8,025 nucleotides of DNA from Candidatus Rifleibacteriota bacterium. Its GTDB lineage: Bacteria > Riflebacteria > Ozemobacteria > Ozemobacterales > Ozemobacteraceae. The stretch is taken from NCBI GenBank assembly GCA_022704885.1, contig JAKJFO010000188.1:1-8025 (forward strand), written 5' to 3'. Of this stretch, positions 1-5,046 are shown one piece after another. A program made the position numbers and the translations under genes. The notes beneath the pieces are model-generated. The model did not search any database. It saw only the letters and a list, made by a program, of their open reading frames with translations, and had not been told where the DNA came from. Position 1 is the first letter of the stretch, and the number at the start of each line of letters is the position of its first letter.

Positions 1-282
1 GGCAACAACCTCTCCGATCACGACGTCTGGTATCGGGTTTATGCCGTTTTTGATTACCAGTTCGTGCCGGCGCTTGCCAGTGAAACTATTCTGCATCTGC
101 AAAATTCGACGCCAGACGGATACCCTGCTTCTGCATCGGTATTGTTCGACGGAATTCAGTTTGAGAGAGCGAGGGATCCTGACCAGCGCCGCCCGACATC
201 ATTCTCCCCGAAAGGATGGCAGCTGCATTCTCCGACAAAGCAGCGGTCATTATCAGGAGAATATCTCTATTACGAGCAATAA
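1..282 (+). CDS. C-terminal end of an exported, carbohydrate-binding-like protein (5' partial)
   Basis: Frame 1 is open from the first base to a TAA stop at 280-282, giving 93 residues with no start in the window. The visible part is rich in aromatic and beta-type residues (WYRVYAVFDYQF at residues 10-21). It contains FDGIQFE (49-55) followed by PTSF (65-68). That resembles the closing strand pattern 'D-x-[VI]-Q-[LF]-E ... PT-x-[FY]' seen at the end of jelly-roll carbohydrate-binding-like modules in secreted or surface proteins. The family assignment is inference from pattern only; there is no catalytic motif. The fragment converges on the cyclase gene, with a repeat element between them. The partial secreted protein at the other end of the window starts with an N-terminal motif of the same general module type, so the two may be related. 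The smaller internal ATG at 64 is not a credible start because the frame is open upstream of it. Confidence 0.7.
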   Translation, partial: GNNLSDHDVWYRVYAVFDYQFVPALASETILHLQNSTPDGYPASASVLFDGIQFERARDPDQRRPTSFSPKGWQLHSPTKQRSLSGEYLYYEQ

Positions 283-289
283 ACCAGGC

Positions 290-434
290 TAGTCCTTTGT
301 CACATTTGAATGTGTGTTTTGTCGTCATTGCGAGCGAAGCGAAGCAATCTCTTTGTCCATGGGATTGCCACGTCGGGCTGACGCCCTCCTCGCAATGACA
401 ATGAATCCTATGACTCATATGTGACAGAGGACTA
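290..434. repeat. Nested palindromic interspersed repeat (GTCATTGCGAG type) between convergent genes
   Basis: The element is a set of nested inverted repeats. The outer arms, 290-309 and 415-434, match as inverted repeats at 18 of 20 positions. Inside them GTCATTGCGAG (324-334) pairs with CTCGCAATGAC (389-399), GCAATC (344-349) pairs with GATTGC (363-368), and GGGC/GCCC (375-378 and 383-386) closes a 4-base loop. A small CACAT/ATGTG hairpin lies at 301-314. The inner block, with its GCGAAGC iterations, matches a widespread class of intergenic palindromic repeats seen in many environmental bacteria, known from general familiarity and not searched here. No transposase is present, so it would be non-autonomous. 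The right arm contains the cyclase stop codon (432-434). Folded as RNA it could act as a bidirectional 3' end structure for the two convergent genes, although there is no clear T-run. Confidence 0.85.
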
Positions 435-2447
435 CTTCAGCTGAAATGCCTTTGCCAGCCTGGCTGCAAAGTCTTTGAAATCATTGAGATTCCGGTTGCC
501 TTGCGCGGTAAAGGGGTTTTCTTCGCCTTTTTCGATAGCCTGCTGAATCTGGGCTGTAAGCTCGCGGGCAGCGAGAGCGGCTTTGCGGCCGACAACAACC
601 AGATCGGCATTTCCCTGCCAGTTGGGCGGAAGCGGCTTGTTCAAAAGGTAATCGACGGACTCATGCAAAGCCGGAGCGTAAGCCTGACTCCAGCGCATGC
701 CTTTGAAGTCGATGAGATTGCGGATATGGTATTGCCAGCTCTCGTCATCAGATACTTCATTACGACTGATAAGCACGTTGTAGGCGTTAAGGCGCTGGCT
801 TATGCTGTCAGCATTCAGGCGGCTTCTGAGATAGTCCTTGAAGTGTGAGAAGAACGGGCCTGCGACGAGAAGAGTCTCGGGATCACCGCGATCATAGGAA
901 TAACTCTCAAAAAGCTTGAATTCAGACGGATAAGAAGCTATCTGCGCGGCAATTTCGTCGAGTACCTTTTTGTTCTCAGCATTGCGGACAAAGTAGCCAA
1001 GCGTTTCCGCCTGTTCTTTTGAATTGCGGCTGCCTGGCGAGGTCAGCAGATCGACCAGGTAGAATCTGGTTTCGTCTATTGTTTCGCCTCGCTTTTGCAG
1101 AAGGTAGCGGGCATTGCGCCGCAATACGTGAAAATCTTCTCCGGGATGATAAAGCGCTCCGGTGAGCTTTTCGGCAAAATGGTCGAAGCAGTGTTGACCG
1201 ATGAAATCGCGAATCTCGGTATAACCGTCATCGGGCGATACTTTTTCGAGAAACCAGGCAAATTCACTCAATACCTCTGGGTTTGCGGCAAAGCTGGCCG
1301 GGTCGGTCAAAGCTGCCTGATGCATATATCTCATCGTATGAGTCCAGTTGTAGCCTTTATTGCTGTAAAATCTGGCAATGGCGAACAGAACATCGCTTCT
1401 GTTATTGCTGCGCTTTGCGAGGTTGGTCAGCATATTGTCGGCTTCGTCACGCGATCTCTGCCTGGCTAAAAGATCGGCTTGTGCAAGCGCCAGCTCGATT
1501 TCACAGTCGATCAGACTGTTATCCAGAGTTGAAAACGCTGCGCGGGTTTCTTTGACGAACTGGTCGAGTTCAGCAAGGTTTTCTGCCGTTTTTTCAACTA
1601 TGGTGAGGCGCTGGGTGATGTGGCTGTTGACAGCCTGTTTGAGCAGATCGGTCATTTGATTGTCAGCAGGTTGAATCTGCGCCGCTTTTTTCAGACTTTC
1701 GATGGTGCCGCGGTAATCTTTGGCAGAAAAGGCCTCGCGCGCCAGGCGCAGATGCCTGTCGTGGTCGCTTTCTCTGAAGATAAAGTATGCCAGCGCCAGC
1801 AGAATCGCGAAACCGACGAAATAGAGCGGTAGGGCAGATCGCGGCTTCGCCGTTGGCAGAACGGTTTCGGCAAGCATGTCTCTAATTTTGGCAAGCTGAT
1901 TCTGCACTGTTTTTGCGTAGAATTCGCTGTTTTCGTCGCGCACGACGCGGTATACCCTGACTGCTTCAGGGATGCCTTTAAGACGGTATTCGCCGATCAG
2001 GCTGGTTGGTACTTCCTGGCGGTTCATCGCCAGATAGGTAGACTCGGAAAACCAGATTTCATTGGCGTCGGTAAGAGCCTCGATGCGGGCTGCGACGTTA
2101 ACCGGTTCGCCATAGACATCGCCGTCGCGCAAGATCACTTCGCCGGTGTTCATGGCGATTCTGATCTCGATTTTTTCGGCATCGGAGACCGAAGCGTTGA
2201 ACTCCTTGAGTTTTTCCTGCATCATTATGGCGCAAAGCACTGCATTGGTCGGGCTGGCAAAAGTCAGCAGAAAGGCGTCGCCGATGGTTTTTACCAGCAC
2301 CCCATCGTAATTTTTTGCCAGCGGCAGCAGCAGTTCTTCGTGTTTCTGCAGCAATCGGCTGACTGCTTCGCGATCGCTGTGTGAAGTTCTCTCGGTAAAA
2401 CCCTTGATGTCGGTGAATACTATGGTCAGAACGCGTGTTTCTTCCAT
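432..2447 (-). CDS. Membrane-anchored class III adenylate cyclase with C-terminal TPR-like region
   Basis: Predicted to make cyclic AMP from ATP. The protein has 671 residues from the ATG at 2447. The N-terminal cyclase homology domain spans about residues 4-170. It keeps the metal-binding aspartates D13 (FTDIKGFT) and D57 (KTIGDAF), and the adenine-selecting pair K53 and D110 (GDVYGEPVN). It also keeps the transition-state residues N117 and R121 (VNVAARIE). All six key positions are therefore present, which argues for an active adenylate rather than guanylate cyclase. One hydrophobic helix lies at about 205-224. After it come a TPR-like helix pair (about 231-265, with AKDYRGTIESLKKAAQIQP) and a long, mainly helical region to the end that I do not recognise. 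With the catalytic domain inside, the C-terminal 445 residues would lie outside the cytoplasm as a possible sensor. The frame extends to a TTG at 2498, but the only purine-rich stretch before it sits about 2 bases away, so the ATG is preferred. The gene lies downstream of ldhA on the same strand and may be co-transcribed. Confidence 0.9.
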   Translation of the reverse strand: MEETRVLTIVFTDIKGFTERTSHSDREAVSRLLQKHEELLLPLAKNYDGVLVKTIGDAFLLTFASPTNAVLCAIMMQEKLKEFNASVSDAEKIEIRIAMNTGEVILRDGDVYGEPVNVAARIEALTDANEIWFSESTYLAMNRQEVPTSLIGEYRLKGIPEAVRVYRVVRDENSEFYAKTVQNQLAKIRDMLAETVLPTAKPRSALPLYFVGFAILLALAYFIFRESDHDRHLRLAREAFSAKDYRGTIESLKKAAQIQPADNQMTDLLKQAVNSHITQRLTIVEKTAENLAELDQFVKETRAAFSTLDNSLIDCEIELALAQADLLARQRSRDEADNMLTNLAKRSNNRSDVLFAIARFYSNKGYNWTHTMRYMHQAALTDPASFAANPEVLSEFAWFLEKVSPDDGYTEIRDFIGQHCFDHFAEKLTGALYHPGEDFHVLRRNARYLLQKRGETIDETRFYLVDLLTSPGSRNSKEQAETLGYFVRNAENKKVLDEIAAQIASYPSEFKLFESYSYDRGDPETLLVAGPFFSHFKDYLRSRLNADSISQRLNAYNVLISRNEVSDDESWQYHIRNLIDFKGMRWSQAYAPALHESVDYLLNKPLPPNWQGNADLVVVGRKAALAARELTAQIQQAIEKGEENPFTAQGNRNLNDFKDFAARLAKAFQLK

Positions 2448-2453
2448 GCCGGC

Positions 2454-2459
2454 CCGCCT
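2454..2459 (-). promoter_or_regulatory. Ribosome binding site supporting the ATG start of the cyclase
   Basis: On the minus strand AGGCGG sits 6 bases before the ATG at 2447. It is a moderate Shine-Dalgarno match. It favours this start over the in-frame TTG 51 bases upstream, which would add 17 residues with no family resemblance. Confidence 0.55.
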
Positions 2460-2461
2460 GT

Positions 2462-2540
2462 TTAAAAATATGCCCGTCAATCGGCATGATAATCGCAAAG
2501 CCTTTCTAAATACAAATTCTTACGTAAAATAAAGATTTGT
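2462..2540 (-). other. Two hairpins in the ldhA-cyclase intergenic gap
   Basis: Two potential stem-loops lie in the 94 bases between the ldhA stop and the cyclase ATG. The first, right after ldhA, pairs 2512-2521 with 2532-2540: nine base pairs, one bulge, a 10-base loop and an AT-rich stem. The second pairs ATGCC with GGCAT (2470-2474 and 2483-2487). On the minus strand the second is followed directly by ATTTTTAAA, so it looks like a weak intrinsic terminator or an attenuator just before the cyclase ribosome site. Both stems are short, so function is uncertain. I see no convincing promoter for the cyclase here. Confidence 0.3.
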
Positions 2541-2541
2541 C

Positions 2542-3585
2542 TCAAAAGCAGCGCTTGCCTTCTTTTTTGATGCAGTTGCGGTTGCAGCGGTAGCAGATTT
2601 CGTTGGCGAGATAACCGCCGGCAAAATATTCGCGAAAGTTTGTCAAAGTGGTCTCAGCGATGTTGCGCAAGGCTTCGCCGGTAAAAAAGGCCTGATGCGA
2701 AGTCACCAGCACGTTCGGGAAGGTCAGCAGGCGCGCCAGCACATCGTCGGCGATCAATTCCGTCGACTTGTCCTCGAAAAAGTAATCGCTTTCTTCTTCG
2801 TAGACATCGAGTCCGGCGCTGCCGATACGACCCGATTTGAGGCCATCGATAAGCGCAACCGTGTCGATCAGCTTGCCGCGACCAGTATTGATTATCATTA
2901 CACCGGGTTTCATCATCTCAATTGCCGTGCGGTTAATGAGATGGGTGGTGTCTGGAGTCAGCGGACAATGGAGTGAGACAATATCAGAAGCGGAGTAAAG
3001 TTCAGCGAGCGCAACATAGCGCAGGCCGAAGCTTTCTGCCCAGCTCTGATCGGGATGTGGGTCATATGCCAGTATTTTCATGCCGAAGCCTTTTAAAATG
3101 GCGATCAGGCATCTCGCTATTTTCCCGGTGCCGATTATGCCGGCTGTTTTGCCGAACATGTCGAAGCCGAGCAGGCCGTTGATGGAAAAATTGCCTTCGC
3201 GGGTGCGCAGATAGGCCTTATGCGTCTTGCGGTTGAGCGTCAGCATCATGGCTACAGCATGTTCGGCTACGGCGTAAGGTGAGTATGCCGGCACACGCAC
3301 TACGTGTATCTTCTCAAAGGCAGCCTTGAAATCGACGTTATTGTAGCCTGCGCAGCGCAGCCCGATAATTTCTACTCCGTTCTGAAAAAGGCTTTCGACA
3401 ACCCTGGCATTGATGTCATCGTTTACGAACGCACAGACTCCGGTGTGGCCGGCGGCCAGATTGCATGTCTGTTCGTTGAGTTTCGCGTCAAAATAGCTGA
3501 TTTCGAAACCATAGTTACGGTTGGTTTCGTTAAAAGATTTCTGATCGTAAGGCTTTGCATCAAAAAAGGCGATTTTTCTGTTCAT
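2542..3585 (-). CDS. ldhA: D-lactate dehydrogenase (NAD-dependent, LdhA type)
   Basis: Reduces pyruvate to D-lactate with NADH in the cytoplasm, regenerating NAD during fermentation. The 347 residues follow E. coli LdhA closely along their length, including the shared stretches AFVNDD-type (52-57), LRCAGYNNVD (76-85), VRVPAYSPYAVAEHA (96-110) and SLHCPLTP (204-211). The catalytic residues of the D-2-hydroxyacid dehydrogenase family are visible: R236 (NTGRGKLID), E265 (DVYEEE) and H297 (TSHQAF). The Rossmann loop reads GIIGTGKIA (149-157), with alanine where the family usually has the third glycine. D175 ends the following strand and fits NAD rather than NADP. The start is fixed by TGGAGG at 3595-3600, nine bases before the ATG. 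The C-terminus runs past the usual end into a tail with C331, C334, C338 and C346, which E. coli LdhA lacks and which might bind a metal. The gene is divergent from aclBA and upstream of the cyclase. Confidence 0.95.
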   Translation of the reverse strand: MNRKIAFFDAKPYDQKSFNETNRNYGFEISYFDAKLNEQTCNLAAGHTGVCAFVNDDINARVVESLFQNGVEIIGLRCAGYNNVDFKAAFEKIHVVRVPAYSPYAVAEHAVAMMLTLNRKTHKAYLRTREGNFSINGLLGFDMFGKTAGIIGTGKIARCLIAILKGFGMKILAYDPHPDQSWAESFGLRYVALAELYSASDIVSLHCPLTPDTTHLINRTAIEMMKPGVMIINTGRGKLIDTVALIDGLKSGRIGSAGLDVYEEESDYFFEDKSTELIADDVLARLLTFPNVLVTSHQAFFTGEALRNIAETTLTNFREYFAGGYLANEICYRCNRNCIKKEGKRCF

Positions 3586-3628
3586 TACGTATTGCCTCCA
3601 GTGCGATATAACAATGTTTTACAGTTAG

Positions 3629-3656
3629 AATATATGCGATCCTGTCGTTAATGCAA
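3629..3656 (-). promoter_or_regulatory. Possible ldhA promoter
   Basis: On the minus strand a -35-like TTGCAT (3651-3656) is followed after 16 bases by a -10-like TATATT (3629-3634). Transcription would begin about 35-40 bases before the ldhA start. The -35 matches only half of the sigma-70 consensus, so this is tentative. The left arm of the CCTGTCG/CGACAGG inverted repeat falls in its spacer. Confidence 0.4.
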
Positions 3657-3688
3657 TTTTTGCGACAGGCGGTACTTGACAGGCTGTC
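3641..3688. promoter_or_regulatory. Cluster of GACAGG/CCTGTC elements, candidate shared operator
   Basis: CCTGTCG (3641-3647) and CGACAGG (3663-3669) form a perfect 7-base inverted repeat with a 15-base spacer. GACAGG occurs again 14 bases further on (3678-3683) and is followed at once by CTGTC, giving the 11-base near-palindrome GACAGGCTGTC (3678-3688). That second palindrome overlaps the -35 box of aclBA. The first spans the spacer and -35 region of the possible ldhA promoter. The spacing and symmetry look like binding sites for a dimeric regulator acting on both divergent units. No known regulator motif is recognised, and the 7-base stem could also simply be a hairpin. Confidence 0.5.
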
Positions 3689-3705
3689 TGAGGTAAGATT
3701 ATACC
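3676..3705 (+). promoter_or_regulatory. aclBA promoter, sigma-70-like
   Basis: A perfect -35 box TTGACA (3676-3681) is followed after 18 bases by TATACC (3700-3705), a 4-of-6 match to the -10 consensus. Transcription would start near 3712, leaving a leader of about 33 bases before the aclB start. Confidence 0.6.
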
Positions 3706-3733
3706 CTTACATGTGTACCGATATTCCAGACGC

Positions 3734-3738
3734 AGGAG
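3734..3738 (+). promoter_or_regulatory. Ribosome binding site deciding the aclB start
   Basis: AGGAG lies 7 bases before the ATG at 3746. The longer in-frame start at 3713 lies at the predicted transcription start and has no such site. It would also add an arginine-rich stretch (MYRYSRRRRNK) that is just the translated leader. Confidence 0.8.
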
Positions 3739-3745
3739 AAATAAA

Positions 3746-5023
3746 ATGGCGCAGCGAGGTATTCGCGAATATCACGGAAAGAGAATGCTGGCAAGGCATC
3801 TTGACAGTTTCATCAAGCAGGGAGTCGGTTATGAAGGCCACATCGTGCTGGTCGATGAAAACACCGACTGGAAAAAGCTCGAAAAAGAAAACCCATGGCT
3901 GAAAAAGGAAAAGCTGGTGGCCAAGCCTGACCAGCTTTTTGGCAAACGAGGAAAGCATGGCCTGGTTCTGGTTAACAAGAACCTTGCCGAAACCCGCAGG
4001 TGGATCGAAGAGCGGCTTGGTAAAAAACAGGTGGTGAACGGCATCGAAGGTACACTGACTCATTTTATCATCGAGCCCTGTGTTGCTCATGAAGCCGAGT
4101 ATTATGCCGCCATCAAATCAGCGGCAGAATGTGATTATATTTATTTTTCGCTCGAGGGCGGCATCAACGTTGAAGAAAACTGGGATAAAGTCGTTACCAT
4201 CAAGGTTCCGGTTCTTGGTGGTATCGAAGAAGTCGCCGCCGAAGTCGACAAGGCAATGCCAGCCGAGCTTGGCAAAAATCGAGAGCTGGTTGCGAATTTT
4301 CTGCGCGGCCTCTATCGCTATTTTGCTGCCATGCATTTCGCTTATCTCGAAATCAATCCTTTCGCCATCGCCGGCAAAAAGATCGTTCCGCTCGATATGG
4401 TCGCCAAACTCGACGATACCGCTGAGTTTCTGTGCGCCGACATGTGGGGCAGCGATATCGAATTCCCGGCTGCTTTCGGGCAGAATCTCAGTCCCGAAGA
4501 AATCAAGATCCGTGAGCTCGATGCTCTTTCAGGCGCTTCTCTCAAACTGACTCTACTCAATCCTGATGGCATCATCTGGAACATGGTGGCCGGCGGCGGC
4601 GCCTCAGTTATCTACGCTGACACGGTCTGCGACCTCGGCTATGCCAAAGAACTCGCGATGTATGGCGAGTATTCAGGCAATCCGAGCACCAGTCTGACTT
4701 ATGAATACGCCAAAGTCGTGCTCGATCTGATGACACGTAAGCCTGATAAGAAAAAACGACCGAAAACTCTTATTCTGGGCGGTGGTATCGCGAACTTCAC
4801 CGATGTGGCCAAGACGTTTACCGGCATCATCAAAGCTCTCAACGAGTATGGTGACAAGCTCAAAAAAGTTAATGCCCGCATTTTCGTGCGCCGTGGCGGC
4901 CCCAACTATCAGGAAGGCCTCGCCAACCTCAAGGCCGCCGCCGAGAAGCTCGGTGTGCCGATCGAAGTGCATGGCCCCGAATACCACATGACCCGCGTCG
5001 TATCAGACGCCCTCAAATTCTGA
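3746..5023 (+). CDS. aclB: ATP-citrate lyase, small (beta) subunit
   Basis: Small subunit of the two-subunit bacterial ATP-citrate lyase, which with AclA converts citrate, CoA and ATP to acetyl-CoA, oxaloacetate, ADP and phosphate in the cytoplasm. The 425 residues match the N-terminal part of eukaryotic ACLY and the SucC-like fold. An ATP-grasp region covers about residues 1-215, with KLVAKPDQLFGKRGKHG (56-72) as the nucleotide-binding stretch and EINPF (202-206) as the metal-binding motif. A CoA-ligase-like flavodoxin domain follows. It carries the glycine loop AGGGASV (282-288), GEYSGNPS (307-314), LILGGGIANF (342-351) and VRRGGPNYQEGL (381-392), where the second arginine corresponds to the citrate-binding arginine known in ACLY. 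The order aclB then aclA is the one described in green sulfur bacteria. The gene ends 23 bases before aclA, so the two are co-transcribed and probably translationally coupled. No damage is seen. Confidence 0.95.
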   Translation: MAQRGIREYHGKRMLARHLDSFIKQGVGYEGHIVLVDENTDWKKLEKENPWLKKEKLVAKPDQLFGKRGKHGLVLVNKNLAETRRWIEERLGKKQVVNGIEGTLTHFIIEPCVAHEAEYYAAIKSAAECDYIYFSLEGGINVEENWDKVVTIKVPVLGGIEEVAAEVDKAMPAELGKNRELVANFLRGLYRYFAAMHFAYLEINPFAIAGKKIVPLDMVAKLDDTAEFLCADMWGSDIEFPAAFGQNLSPEEIKIRELDALSGASLKLTLLNPDGIIWNMVAGGGASVIYADTVCDLGYAKELAMYGEYSGNPSTSLTYEYAKVVLDLMTRKPDKKKRPKTLILGGGIANFTDVAKTFTGIIKALNEYGDKLKKVNARIFVRRGGPNYQEGLANLKAAAEKLGVPIEVHGPEYHMTRVVSDALKF

Positions 5024-5046
5024 GAGCACAAGGAAGGAACCACACA

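Noticed and set aside
86..418. A 110-codon minus-strand frame covering the repeat element.
   Set aside because: Its product includes the CEEG...TWQSHGQRDCFASLAMT-type peptide that arises from translating the GTCATTGCGAG repeat. It overlaps the end of a real plus-strand gene, so it is a repeat artefact.
290..434. The idea that the repeat is part of a CRISPR array or an intact insertion sequence.
   Set aside because: There is a single copy with no regularly spaced units, no cas gene and no transposase frame, and no target duplication could be identified with confidence.
501..848. A 115-codon plus-strand frame within the cyclase C-terminal region.
   Set aside because: It is antisense to a well-supported gene, with no ribosome site and no recognisable product.
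2098..2487. A 129-codon minus-strand frame overlapping the start of the cyclase.
   Set aside because: It is a shifted frame of the same strand over the conserved catalytic domain. The true frame holds all six catalytic residues.
2448..2498. Upstream extension of the cyclase from a TTG start.
   Set aside because: The 17 added residues do not fit the family, and the ribosome site before the TTG is too close. The ATG at 2447 has better spacing from AGGCGG.
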